The notes beneath the pieces are model-generated. The model was not told where the DNA came from, ran no database searches, and was given only the letters and a program-made list of their open reading frames with translations. The position numbers and the translations under genes are program-made. DNA of 64,000 nt from Paraspadella gotoi (taxonomy: Eukaryota; Chaetognatha). Below, piece by piece: positions 25,370 to 39,905 of the stretch. Location of the stretch: positions 6,487,996 through 6,551,995 of the forward strand of contig JBJCIZ010000239.1 in the NCBI GenBank assembly GCA_051294375.1. The letters run 5' to 3'. Position 1 is the first letter of the stretch, and each line of letters begins with the position of its first letter.

Positions 25370-28300
25370 GAGAGATAAAGATAAAAAAAAAAGAAAATTT
25401 ATTGTCAATGCTCCAAAGTATTAAAGTTTACACTGACAATAACAACCATACAGTACAATTAAAAAAAGTAAAATAAATAACATAAACTTACAATGTAATG
25501 TACTACATAGTTTACATTTTCAGTGTATTACACAAAAAAGAGAGGAAAGAGGGGAGCAGAGGGGAAGAGAGAGAGAACAAGCACTCACCCGCTCACCTGG
25601 AATCTGCTGAAGAGGACCAAATGTTCCTTGCAGGTCAAATTTGTCGGAAGATGATGTCGTGTTTGGGGACAAATGGCCTGTCATCTGGAAGAGGAGAGAC
25701 GGACGTTGAACGATTCGTGAAAGTGAGTCCCGTCTTTCGTCCTCTTATCGATACTTGAAAAAAGGCTTTTTCTCTGACCCCTTGTCTGTAAGCTTCTGCC
25801 TTTTGTGTCCTTCAATCCTAATCAATCAATCAATCAAGCAATCATACCAAACAATCAATCACGATATCAAGTTATATCTCTCAATGCGTCAGCAACCAAT
25901 CATTTCATTCAATAAATCACTAAGTCGATCAATCACTCAAGTCAATTCAATCACTTATTATAATCACTCAGTCAATAAACCATTAACTCAATTCAATAAC
26001 TGCTCAGTCGATCAATCACTAACTCAATCAATCAATGCACTTACTCAATCAATCACTCAGTCAATGATTCACTTTTCTCCTTCATAAACCTCAAGTTTTT
26101 TTCTTTATTTCTTTAATCTCCCTTCATTACTCTTCCCCCGCTTCATCGCTCCCCCGCATCCCCACGCACCCCACTAGGGGTGTGTCAAAATTCTAAAAGT
26201 TGTTCTGACCTAAATTTACAATCTAACACAAGGGGCAGGGTCAAAATTAAATAGGTTTGCACGAATCGCCATTCAAATTGGTTTCTAACACCCTTACGTC
26301 ACCCTTGCTTAAAGACAGTTCTAGCACCACCTTCACATCATAAGTCACTGTGTCTAAAGTATGAGAGATTTTACGTCTTACCTTTAATTTATTAGTTTAA
26401 AAAAATGTGCCCAAAGGGTTAACTATATAAAATTTCAAGTCTCTACTCCATCTCGTGGCTCCCACAACAGCATCCACAACCTGCTGAGAGAATGTACAAG
26501 CCCCATTGCATGATGACATTATCTATGAAGTTGTGGGCAGGTAACCTAAATATTTCCAATAAATTTTATTCACAACTAGCGCTACTCTTTGTAATTGAGC
26601 CATCATTTTTTTATAAAATAGTGTAGTCACATCCTGGAAGGATAAATCCTGTACAGATTCTTTTAAAAAATAAATTATGCCCACAAAATATTTATCAATA
26701 ATTTTTGTTTATGGCATCAATCAATAAAGGTAGATGGCGGTTAGCAAGTGGTATTGTTAAATTCATTTGATTTGACCATGTACTTTTCAAGATAGCCCGT
26801 TTTAAAGGCATTCTTCAAAAAAAAATTTTAAACACTGCACTCAGATGGCTAAAAAACCTCCTTCAGCAGATCCCACAACGCCCTCCTCGAGAAGGGGTCC
26901 AAGCCGGCCGTGGGTTCGTCGAAGAGCACCATCTTCGGATTCCCCGTCAACGCGATGGCGACCGAGAGCTTCCGCTTCTGTCCTCCGCTCAACTTTCTAG
27001 TCACCGTGTCTTTCTTCTCCCAAAGGAGAACTTGTTTCAGACGCTTTTCGACTTCGTTCTTGATGTTGCGGATGCCCTGCGTGGAGAGGGAGGGAGGGNN
27101 NNNNNNNNNNNNNNNNNNNNNNNATGTTAAAATTTCAAAAACAGTTTTTTCTAAGATTTTTTTGCCATATTTGGATTCGTCATAAAGTTGATATAAAGAA
27201 ATATAACGTCTTTTTGAAAATTCCCTTCATTAAGTGCGGTCCCAAAAATTTTAGAAAAGATATTTTAGCTGAAAATTAACCCACGTTTCTTTATTATAAT
27301 TCAAATATAGTTTTTTAAATTTAACCCACTTAATGAAATAATTTTTTAAAAAATGATTTTAATATTTCTATTATTCAACTTTTGACGACGGAATTCCCAA
27401 AATCTTGCCCAATCCCAAAATGTTTTTGTGTATAATATATGGTACATTGTCTATGGTCAATTATATCATTAATCGCACTTTAACATTTATACAATAATAT
27501 TTATAAATTTAAATTTTTTTTTATTTTTTATCTGCCAGTGATGATTCTTTTCGAAAACCACATCATGTATATTTTTAAAAATTTTTATTTACTTTTTGTT
27601 TTATCTATCTTGTTTTTTCATCAATTCTTTTTTTTTTTTATATAACAAATTTTTTTATTTTTATATTTCTTTTCTCGCGCCCACCCTATCCCGCTTTTGC
27701 TGCGTGTGATACACATCTACTCCGATACGCCTTTCTCTCGCTGCTCCATCATTTCCTAGCCTTGTGTTTAGAAAATACTTACTTAGGTGGATGTGACTCT
27801 GTATTCAAATTTTATATCTTAATTTACTTGTTTAAATTCTTTATTTTAAAACAATTTTAATATAATTTCTTTAAATATTTTTCTTTTAATTGAATTTGGT
27901 TTATCTTTTAAAAATTGTAATTTAAAAAAAATATATTTTTATAATTTTAAATTTTTTTTTGTTTAAATAAATCTTGTGTGATTCTCTTTTTCTTGTTGTT
28001 TCAAAAAAAAAATATTTTTTAAAATTATTATCTTTAATTTATTTTTAAAAAATTGATTTTTGTTTGTTTAAAATTTTGTTAATTAATCATCTTTATTTCA
28101 ATGTATTTTTCGTCTTATTCCTTTATTATTATCAAATCATTTAATTTTTAATTAATAATTTTTTTTAAAAATATAAAATTTATAAATTTACTTAAAATCT
28201 GTTTTTTAATGTTTTTCAAATTTAAAATAGTTACTTTGTGTCTAATTAATTTACCTGATATGTTTCTTCAATGAATTTCAATTTTGTGTAAAGATAAAAT

Positions 28301-31300
28301 ATTTTTATTTTTTATTTTAAAATTTATTTGTTTATTGTTTTTGTTGTTTGTTTTTATTTTTTAATATCTTTTAATTCTTTATGTTTATTTTTGTTAAATT
28401 ATTTTTTATTTTAATTATTGTTTCTTCATTATATTTTTATTATAAAATTTTTTTTTTTATTTTTATTTTTTTTAATTTAAATTACTATTTACAAATTTGT
28501 TATAATTTTTTTCTTTAAAATTTATTTAAAAGTATATTTGTTCTAATTTATTTTTTTTCACAAATATAAATTATTTTTATGAAATTCTTTTTATTTTTAT
28601 TAAAATTTTATCAATTTTATTATTTTTGTTGTTGTATTATTAATTTTTATTTGTTTTTTATTCTATTATTTTTTTTTAATAATTTTTCTTATTCTTGTAA
28701 AAATGATTTATTTTAATTTTTTTAAAAATTTTTCTTTTTTTTATTATTTTTTATTATAAAAATTGTAATAATTTTTATTTCAAAAAAATAATTTGTATTC
28801 TTTTTTTTATAAAAAATTTATAAATTTAATAAATTTTTTCTTCATTTTATTTCATCCATTATATTTTACATTTAATTTTTTTTAATTATTGTTCTTTAAA
28901 AAAACCAATAATTTTTATTTATTATTTTTATTATTAATTTTTTTTTTTTTATTCTATTTCTTTTATTTTTTTTAAAATTAATTAAATTTTGTTTTTAATT
29001 TTTTATTATTTTATTTTTGTTAATAAATTTATTTTCTTAAAATGTTTAAAATTTTTTTTTAATTTTTTTATATTTTTTTTTTTTAAATTTTTTCAAAATT
29101 CTTATTTTTTTATAATTATTTTTTTTTTTTTTTTAATAATTTAATCTTTATTATTAGATCAAATTTTTTTTTTTTATTTTATTTTTTTTTTTTTTATTTT
29201 TTTTAAATTTATAAATTTTTTTAAATATTTTTTAATTTTTCTTTTTTTAATCTATTATTTTGTACGTTTTTAAATGTTATTTTTGGTAATATCTTAAAAA
29301 ATTTTTTTTTGGTTATTAATTTTACCCATATTAATATTTAATTTTTTATCTAATAAATTTCTTCCAAAAATTTTTTTTTTTATGATTCTTTGTTTAATTT
29401 CGTTTCTAATTTTTATTTATTATTTTTTATCTGTGTACTATGTACTTAAATTCTAATAATCTTCTTTTATTTTTTCTTTTTTTTTGTTAACATATCCATA
29501 AAATTAAATTTTTTTTAATTTTTTTTCTCTTTTTTTTTTATTAATGCTCTGCATTTTCTTTTTATATTGTTTGTCTCTCAAATTTTTGTAATTTTTTTTT
29601 TCCCCTTTTTTCTTTTTAAACATCTTATCTCTTTTTATTCTTTTATTCTAAATTTTATTCTTTTTTTTTTTTTAAATCTTTATGTTTTTCTTATAGAAAA
29701 GCTTTTGAAATTTTTCGATTTTATAAGGATAGTACTATATTATAATATAGCCTACTGCGAAAATTAAAAAACATAAAATTAATTTTTTTTTTACAAATTA
29801 AATGTTCACTATGGTATGTTGTTCATAATTGACTTTTAGAATTTTTCGTACTGTAACTTCACTACGCCTTAATATACATATTAATGGGTTTTTGATGTTA
29901 TTGATAGGTGATTTAATTATTTTTAAGACAAACTGTGAATTAAACAGAGAGACAGGAAGAGCCATTTCAGTGAACACGATGCGAGAACATTACAAAAAAA
30001 TTAAAGGCTGTACAAAGTCTGCATAATACTAGTTATGCTATTATTAATAGCACGCAAAATTTCTAAAAATATTAAATTCATTAGCCTCAATGTTAACCTT
30101 CACAGCCTTTCTCTCTCATCCACTATGGAAGCGTATGACGGATAGAGCGATGAGATTACTTAACGTAATTTGATGACAGCTGCACGGCCAAAGTCCCAAA
30201 CCGAGGTGATAATAAAAGGTGACGGTCGGTGATTGTACTTACTCACCGGCCGCGCGAACGGCGTCGAACTTCCTTACCTGCCGAGAAAAAGTGGGAGAAA
30301 TTGAATGAATTATGGTGGACTAAATCTCGCCAAACCGTTTCATCAGCGGCCATGGTGCCCGCAAGGCAAGTCATTCGCCTCCAACACCAAAGGATACGGC
30401 GGTTCAAGCCGCGTGTGGTCGTATCGGAGGTTAAGAGGGACGGGACGCTTAACCCGCCTGTATCATGGTGTATACAGCCCTGCATCCGAACGCGCAGGGA
30501 CTGCTGATATTCTGTCACTAAACAACATAACAATAGTTACTGTTCTCAGAATTATTAAATAGCTCAATTAACTCAACTTTTTTGTATGAGCTTAAAATAG
30601 TTGTTTCAATTCCGTAATAAGCTTTTTTCTCTCAATCTCATTTATTATTTGCTTTAGGCTAAAACTCTAGCTAGTTTTTTTTGTGCATTGTTGAGAAGAA
30701 TTCTGTTTAGAAGTACAAGATTTAGGGTAACATTAGGGTTAGTGATTAGATTAAATTAGAAAAATAAATTAGGATTTATATTCTGGATTTGATAAAACTT
30801 TACGAATAGATCGGTAAAAATATTAAGCGTTTAAAATCAAATTCCAAATTAAATCTAAAGAACCGAAAATAGGCTAGTCTGTTGCATAAAGTCAGCGTTG
30901 GTAACGCTCCCTTCAAATTCATCATTGCAACGAATTTTCTGCTTCAAACCTCAACCCACTGGAAACATCTTAAACGTCTTGAACGCTTTCCGAATCCTCC
31001 GTTCGTGAATACTTTTTCTCCCGTAGTTGTGTAAGTCTTTTTCTCACTCATTCGCTTGTAAGTGTTGTAAAGGCCATGTAATATTGTTTAAATTCTTTCA
31101 AAGTAGAGGATCTGGAAAAAAAGAGCGTGGTTTTTTTTTTTTTTGTTGGTTTGTTATAAAGCACTGTTGTCGGTAGTACGTTTTACCCTTCAACTCGGCT
31201 GACCAGATCAACAACAGCTATGGCGCCGGAGGTAACATGCACTCCTCCCAACTCAACCAGGTTAGGGTTCACAACCTGCTAAGGGGGCGTCTAAACCCAC

Positions 31301-34300
31301 CTGTAAGTGACGGCTAACAGCTCGCGGCATTGTCCTCCAGTGGTTAGCCCAATTACAATCATGCTGCATACGCTACACCTTCTGCCCGGGCCTGTTAAAA
31401 CAACTCTGCCCCTCAACCAATGCTGGAAAGACGGAGCCAGGGGACAGAAGCCGTCGAAAGGCACTCAGCAGCATCAACCAACAGCATTCAGACTATCACA
31501 CTTTAGGGCCGGCGGCGATGCCGAGGAGGATTTGTTCTGTGGTAGTACAAATAATACCACACAAGTTCATCCAAGAATGAGCAGCACTTATGCTGTCAGA
31601 CGGTACAACCGCCAAAGACTTGGGTTCGTTCCCTGCCTGATTCAATACAAGTGGAGGCGTGATGGGGTGTCTAACCCACTTTGTAGTGACAGACTACAGC
31701 ACAGTTAAAGTATTGGACCTTGTGTGCAATGAACGATGGTCCTGGCATCGTTTTTTTACAACCACCTATTTTAACCTCAAATTTTGTCTAAGTTTAAACA
31801 CATAGGCTCAGGGTATTAGAGTTAAGGACTACTTAATATAGATTAGTTAGGGATTAGGCGTTAGGGGATTTTGTTTGCTAGTTATCTAGATAAAGAATTA
31901 GATTTCTAGAATTAGGATTAAAGTTAAGCATTTCGGTTTAGGGAATAGTCAGGAAAAGATTAAGGTCTAACTTAAAAATAATAACTAGACTGAGGGAAAG
32001 GACCAGATATAAGGCTTTTGTGGAAGAAAAGTTTTTGGGACTTTTTGAAACTGTTCGATAATTGAATCATCTCGAGTAAGACAGGTGTCATGCTTATAGC
32101 GGGGGTGAACTTATGCACCGACTACACCCTTCTCACTTAAAACTCCTTCACCAATTTCTAACCCACCCAAAAATGAAAACCCCTTACCGTCATCGAAGAT
32201 GTTTCTGGTAGCGAAAAAACGAATGTTTGTAGAGCGGCGACTGGTGAGGCACTCGCTAAGCGGCGACCGCCGCGGCGGAGACGGTAGGCGAGGCGCGTGG
32301 CGAGTGCGTGGCGTGGAGGGAGTGTTTGAAGGGGGTGGCGACGACGTCGACGACGATGTTGGCTTCTCTGGTCCCCTTCTTTGCGAATTCTTCGGTCGTT
32401 TCTTGGTTCGTTTCTTCGGCAGCCGGCTTCCTTTTGGCATTACCGATCATTCCCAGGAGTCGCTCGCAAGTGTCGGCATTCGCTCGTGGTCCAGAGGAAA
32501 GGATAAAAGAGTCATGACTTTGTCCGGGAGGATAGGGGTAGACGCTGCGGTTTCTTCACGTGCATCTGGTTGATGGCACCAAGGTAAGCAGCGACCTTTC
32601 GCGTTGAGTTCCAGTGTTTAGGGAGAAGACGAACGATTTTTGTTTTCGAAGCGTTTGGCGCTGTGGATATTGAAGCGTTTAGGATAGAGTTAGATCGAAT
32701 AGAGGAAGATAGAAGATAATCGGGTGGTAAGATGGTCACAAGCTTAGTCGCAGATAGTCTTTACAGTTACATGAAGGCTAGTGCATAGTACAACAAAAGA
32801 TTCCCTGGTCTAAAATTGGAGGGGGTTGTCTTATAAAACATTCATTGAATTATTCTCCATCCCATTATAAGAGGCCAGATGCACTGGAACTTCCTTAACT
32901 AGACTGATGGGAGAGTCTGATTGAAAGCTTCGAATCTCGCTATGAAATAAAGTACCACCTTATAAAAATTATACTTATATTGGAATAAACAATTATCTTG
33001 CCCCTGACATTATGTCTTGGATAGTCTAGGGTCGGTTTTTTTGGCCTTCATCGCTCATACAAGATTTTACGAAGATCCTTGAACGTTTTCAATTAGACGC
33101 AATCATAGTTTAGTTTACTTACTCCCTTTGTCTCGGCTTCCCTATCAATATTAATTCAATGGGATGATTGTAAATATCTTGTAAAAATGGATTGCAGGCG
33201 GGCTTCTTCCTCTCTCTCCTCCTCTCTCCCAACTCCTCCTCCTTTTTCCCTCCCCCCTTTCCTGCAGAGTAAAAAGGAAGGACTTTGTCTTTCAATCTCT
33301 TTCGTTGACGTAGAGTGCGAGATTGTCCCCGTACACCTGTCGGGTTTGGTTTGGAGAACAAAGTGACCCCAGCCTGCACAGGAAGTTTGATGAGAGTACA
33401 TGACCCCGCCTGATGTAGCCGAGGAAGAACGGGGCTTTGAATGAACATCATGCAGGCATTGGGAAGGTAGAGGCCAGGGAAGAGGAAGATCATCAACGGC
33501 GCCGACAGCTTTCTGCTTAACCTACGGACGGGAATGTGCGAATTACGGAAGGGGGGCAGGAGGGTGAGGGGCCGGTGGGTAGTGTGTGAGGAAGTAGGGG
33601 TGTGGGAAGGGGAAACTTTGGACTCTAAGCAAGTCTCTTACCCACATTTTTACGCCCCATACAATACTGATGTATATTGACAAAAAAGCAATTTGAACTT
33701 TTACAATGTATCATAAAAAATACCTCGAGACTATGTGATTTCTTGAAACAGGCAGTCGTCATAACGTCTCTGCTCTATAAATATTTTTTTTTCTTGAGGC
33801 ATGCTTAGTACCATGGTTTTGAATTTGATATTAAACATGGTCGTTTGAGCTCTGAAAAGTCAGCTTAGGTCCAGGTTGTTGCTGACTATTTCCCATTTAG
33901 CAACTTGGCCTATCCTCGTCTGACGTGGAGAGAGAAAAAGAAAAAAATGGAGGAAAATAACTAAAAAATTTAAAATTTGTATATTTGTCCAAATTTCTTT
34001 TTTTTAAACATCAATTTTTCTGCATCGCATTCTGGCTATATCCATCTAAAACAGACGACAAGAACAACAACGACAATCACTCTCTCTCTGTCTCTCTTCT
34101 GTCTCTCTCTTCTCTTTCTTTCTCTTTCTCTTTCTTTCTTTCTTTCTCTTTGTACTATATATTCATTGCTATGCTAATTGTATTTATTTTATGAAATTCA
34201 TATTTTTAATTTCGGTGTCACTGATTAAAAGAATAGATAAAATATATATAATAGTAATATTATCATATAAATAATTAATTATTATATTAGTTAAAATTTC

Positions 34301-37300
34301 TTTTACAGATAAAATATTACCGATGAGATGAAAAAATGAAATACTTAAATAAAAATATTGAATAAATAAATAATAAAATAAATCAAATCAAAAATTACAG
34401 ATAAAATATTAGAGATTAGTTATGACATAAGATATATAAATCTTAAAAACTTCAAATATTCTTTAAAAGTCATCACTGTACTCTCCATGCCTCTCCATAG
34501 TGAAATACAATCATTCTTACAAATTTCATAAAAATAAAAAGCATTATATTATAAAATATATATAACAGATTGAAAAAAAAGGCTATGCATTCTGGACCCT
34601 CGCCTTTTCTGTCCTAGCCTTGGGCAAACAAATTCAGTGTGGAGAGGTCGATCTTGGATTTCGTTTTCGTGTAAAGAAGGGGAATCCGAATCGGATTCTC
34701 TGTAGGGGGGGAGGTGTGGAGATGAAAAAAATGGGGTGGCGGTGGAGGGGGGTGTAATATTAAACATCAGAGGGGAGTTATTAATTAAGTTCAGATGGAT
34801 AAAATTAAATAAAAAAAACTATAATGTTAAACCTAAAAATTAAAAAACGGGTTAATAATAAGTAATTAATAATTTGATAAATAATTTGAAAACCAATTAA
34901 TGTATACCATCTTTTTAACGACTCATCAATCTTACCTCCCCCTATTATTAAAAAACAGATTTTATTTAAAATTTTGACTTATTTGTATGTATTACTACTT
35001 ATAAACATAAAATAAACTTACAAAAATATTTTTGAAGGTTTAAATTTTTTCTATGTTTATTAAATCAAATATTATTGCAGAATTAAGTTTGCTTTCAAGG
35101 TTATTGCGATTAAGATTTGATTTTTAGTTAGGAATCTAGGGTTATAGGATTAAGGTTTAGGTTTATAAGATTAAGGTTTAGAGGATTAAGTGAGGAATTT
35201 AGAAATTGAAATTAGGAATTAAGGTTAAGAGAAATGATAGGTAAAACTGAATATTAACCGTGTAGCGACTTCCCTGTTGGTAATTTTGTTTTCTGCTTTT
35301 AAAGCACTGACTTAAAAAAATATTTTTTTGCTAAAAAAAGAATAGTTGTTTTTCAAAAACCACCCTAACCCTAATATTAAACCACCCTCTTACCCTGTGC
35401 TACCCTTAACCCTAACTACCCCTAATCCTAACACCCTTAACCTTAACCACCCCTAACCATGAACCACCCCCTAACTCCTCGCCATCCTCTAAGCTCCTAA
35501 CTTTAAAATACCCTTACACTTAATCAAACTTTTATTTTTTCCTAATAATATCAAACCAAGGTAATGATATATGCAAAAAAATAAATAACCGACCGTCCTC
35601 GGATTGTGGTCGGCGAAAAGTACAATTATGCCGAATGATTTTTTAGGGCGAGGATTTTGAAAAAAAAAAGTTCAGCTGGATGAGAAACAGAAATGGCGGG
35701 TCGCTGATCCAGGGAAAAAAAATAATACTAGGTTTTAAAAATTATATAATTATATCTTAATTAAATTCCTAATACTCACCCATCTCAATCCTCCATCTGA
35801 CCGCACCCAGCTTCGTCGATCATCTTGAGAAAGACCTCGTCCAAGGAGCGTCATCGAGATCCCGTAGTTCTCGATCCGACGATCGGCCAATGGTGGCAGG
35901 ATCCTCCAGGCTGGCGAAGAGAAGCGGGAACTGAGCCGCGGATTCGCGGGGAGAGGTGAAGATGATTTCCTGTGAATATCGGAGAGAATGAGGATAGAGG
36001 GTGAAGGGGGTGGCTTTTCCGTGATATGGAGAGGATGGGTAAGGGAGTGAAGTGTTCCTGTGAATAATCGGAGAGTGAGATGGGGGGGTTAGGGGGAAGA
36101 AAAAGGGTGTAAAGTGGAGAAGGAGGAGTGTAGGGTTAAGTCAGTGGAGTGCCCAACCAATTCTTTGTAAAGTTGAAGGAAATATAGAATTATTTATGTA
36201 ACTTGGCAAAATGAAATCGGTTTGGGTCTCTTTTTTAAAAGAACTCCTTAAATGTTATTGGGTATATTTTTTCAAATGTCTTAAGCTTTAATGAAAGTAA
36301 TTTACTAATATTTGAAATAGGAACTTTGTGTTGGCGCCTTTAATGTTGTCTTTTAAATTGTTTTTTTTTTTACTCAAAGCCCTAACCTTTTCCCACATCT
36401 AAATTCTTATACTCTTTGGAACCTCACCTGGCCGTGCACGCCTCCCAGGCGTCGCCGAAGGCAGATAATTCATCACGAAGTTCGCTTATTTTGTCCCACG
36501 TTCATGATCCTTTTGTCACGCAGGGTTCAGGTTGATAACCCAGCGCCGAATCTGTAGATAAGTTTGTGCCTTTTTTTATTCCAAAAACGTCCCCGTTTTA
36601 TCTGAATCCGGAATTACATGGTGAAATTTTACAAGCGCCGGAGAAATACGTTCATTTGCAAACCAGTTGGTATATTCTTCATTGATTTTAAAAATTAGTT
36701 GATATAAATACTAAAAACTATTTATGTTGTTAAAATTTTATATTGATCACGGTTAAGATAGTTTGACAATGAGTGGAGAAACGTTGGCTTTTCATCGGGT
36801 ATAATTTTCCAACTCACTGTTTTAAATTAAATTTTTTTTTTAACTTTTTAGCACTTTTTTAAAAAAAATATTTATTAAATATTAACAATATTAATATCCT
36901 CAGAAAGCCTTTTAAAAATATGAAGAGAATGATATCCTTACGAAAGCTCTAACATAAAGAAGTGAGCTGCCCAGCCTTGGTTCAATTAAGAGTGTCAAAA
37001 GTAATTATTTAAAATTTTAAATTTAAAAAAAAAAAAAGTTTTATGACCCTGTTTAACATTATTATAACATAAAATATTATTATTTATCATGAAAGAGCCT
37101 GAGAAAAAAGGATTTAAGATAGCCAATCACAATTTAAATTTACTCTCCAGCCTATTGATTTTTAAAAAGATGCTCTCGTTTTTGAATATGCCTAATTAAT
37201 ATTAAAGCTGGGCCAGTTAAATTTTATACTACAGTATTTGTAAAGTACGTCATTCTTTTTAGATTGAAAGGGCTTTCAGAAGATAAAAAATTAATATTTA

Positions 37301-39859
37301 TTTTTTTCAAATTTCTTTAGAAAAACTTAGAGAGAAAAAAATTAAATACGTAAAAAAAGTGAGTTGGAACAATAAAACCCGATTTACAACGCCAACTTTC
37401 TCCATCTCATTGTCAAGGCATAAATCTTAAAGCAGATCAAATATATAAAATTGAAACATAAAATTATTTTTATATGTTTTATTTAACTAATTTTTAAAAA
37501 TCATTGAAATAACACTAGTTGCAAATGTCAGCGCTTTTTTACCGGCGCTTGTTAAAATTGTCACATGTTGAAATCAGATTTTACCGTTTTTTAAAGCTCA
37601 GGTTAGAAATTAAGGTCAGAAGATTTAGCTAGGGTTTAGGTTTAGAATTTGGTTCGCTCGATACAGATTAGGGTAAAAGAAATATGTTATGGGCGTTTTA
37701 AAATAAAGGAGAATTAAACTATTATGTTAAATAAAAATTCAGAGATTAAGGAACAGAAATAGAGCACTTTTTACGAACAAAAAAGCTTTTAAAGTCTGAA
37801 ACTTTAATCAAATCCATTAGGAACAGAAATGAGGCCGGTTTTCAGAAAATAGTTTCTCATACTTATTTCTTTCAGAAAATTGAGGAGCCCAGATGCACTG
37901 GAGGTATCTCGTTGATGAGGATGCGCCTTTCTGTCGGCCAGCGATGTCGGCTTTCGTCCATCGAAGTGTGTCTTGTCAAGATGATTACCTTTTTTTCGTT
38001 TTTTGGGGGTTTTTTATAAATAATAATTGATGAATAAATAAATAAATGGATTTAATACAATAAAAAGATTGATAAATACAATGATTAAGAAAACGCTCGA
38101 GGTAAGTCTAAAGAGAAGAAAGAAAAAGAGCAAAGAGTTGAAAGAAAATTACAGACAAAGAGAGAGAGATAGGAACAGAGAGTAGCGTGTGCATAAAGAT
38201 GAAAATAGAGGGAGGGAGAGAGAGAGCGATGAAGGAGAGATGAGAGAGAGGATGAGAGAGAGAGAGAGAGAGAGAGAAGAGAGAGAAAGAGAGAAGATCC
38301 GCCAGAACCGCCTTCAACCTTCCCCTGCTTTCCTCCTTCAGACGATCCCACGAAGACGCCGCTCCTCGAGAAAGGGTCCAACCGGCCGTGGGTTCGTCGA
38401 AGCAGCACCATCTTTCGGATCCCCGTCAACCGCGATGGCGACCGAAAGTCTTACCGCTTCTGTCCTCCGCCTCAACTTTCTCGTCCACCGTGTCTTTCTT
38501 CTCCCAAGGAGAATTGTTCAGACGACTTTTCGCGTCTTTGAGCGGACTTGTTCTTATTGTTTGCCGGATGCCCTGTCGTGGAGACGGGAGGGAGGGAGCG
38601 AAGCTTTGGCGGGAGAGGGGAGCGAGAAGAGACCTTTTTGACTCGCAGAGTAGCAGAGAGAGAGGAGAGATAGATGAGAGATCGAGAGGAGAGAGAGAGA
38701 GAAGAGAGAAGAGAGAGAGCAGAGAGAGAAGAGAGAGAGAGAAAGCAGAGAGAAGAGAGAAAATAAACAAAGAATTGATTTTTCGAATGCTCCAAAGTTA
38801 TTAAAGTTTACACGAAAACAAATGATACCATACAATTAAAAAAAGTAAAATAAATTAACAGAAACTCACAATGTAATGTACTACATAGTTTACATTTTCA
38901 GTGTTTACACAAAAAAGAGAGAAAGAGGGGGAGAGAGGGAGAGAGAGAGACACAAGCCTCACCCGCTCACCTGGAATCTGCTGAAGAGGACCAAATGTTC
39001 CTTGCAGGTCAAATTGTCGAAGATGATGTCGTGTTGGGGACAAATGCCTGTCATCTGAAGAGGAGAAGGACGTGAACGGTGAACCCGTCTTTCGTCTCTT
39101 ATCGATATGAAAAAAAGGCTTTTTCTCTGACCCCTTGTCTGTAAGCTTCTCCTTTTGTGTCCTTCAATCTATCAATCAATCAATCAAGCAATCTACCAAA
39201 CAATCAATCAATCAGATAATCAAGCTTTCAATCACTCAATTACTCAATCGGTCAGTCAACCAATCATTCATTCAATAAATCACTAAGTCGATCAATCACT
39301 CAGTCAATCAATCACTTACTTAATCAATCACTCAGTCAATAAACCATTAACTCAATCAATAACTCAGTCGATCAATCACTAACTCAATCAATCAATCACT
39401 TACTCAATCAATCACTCAGTCAATGATTCACTTTTCTCCTTCATAACCTCAAGTTTTTTTCTTTCTTTCTTTAATCTCCCTTCATTCTCTCCCCCCTTCA
39501 TCCCCCCGATCCCCACGACCCACCCCTCGTATCGCCGTCATCCCGAACGGGTCCGTGATGTCGTTCCCGTACAGCCGGGCCGTACCGCCCGTGGGCCGGA
39601 CGAGTCCGATCAACATGTTGATGGTGGTCGTCTTCCCGGCGCCGTTGGGCCCGAGGATGCACGTGATCTGAGTGGGGGCGCTTAGAGCGGTCTGCATGGG
39701 TAGAGAACCGACTGCCGGAGACGGGGAGTGCGTGGGCGGCGTGAGCTTTGGCGGAGATGGGCGTATCTGAGATGTGGGTAACAGGACGAGGGCGAAATTT
39801 GGTTTGTGGCAGGCGGGGGGCACCTCTCTCCTCTACTCTCTGCGTGCTCGTCTCTCTCT

Positions 39860-39905
<46 letters not shown>

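Larger units (their letters stand above)
13714..27098. repeat. Block copy 2 (noisy ABCA exons 15-25)
   Basis: Starts mid-MITE at a sharp junction with copy 1. After the AT-rich insertion it repeats copy 1 exon by exon with frequent one-base indels, then extends to noisy copies of the signature and Q-loop exons. It is interrupted by an N-gap at 24,746-24,770 and ends at the N-gap 27,099-27,123. Confidence 0.85.
27124..39450. repeat. Block copy 3 (noisy ABCA exons 16-25 plus clean exon 15)
   Basis: Begins with the 2.58 kb exact repeat, then repeats the block with even denser indels, and runs on into the signature and Q-loop exons and the (AATC)n tract. Confidence 0.85.

Noticed and set aside
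24593-25408. Arg/Glu-rich and Ser/Leu-rich open frames
   Set aside because: These are (GA)n and (CT)n microsatellites and noisy copies of exon 16.
16700-37990. Two additional, decayed ABCA paralogues
   Set aside because: Introns and transposons are copied too, differences are mainly indels spread evenly, and a piece is identical between copies. Misassembly explains this better, though read depth is needed to settle it.
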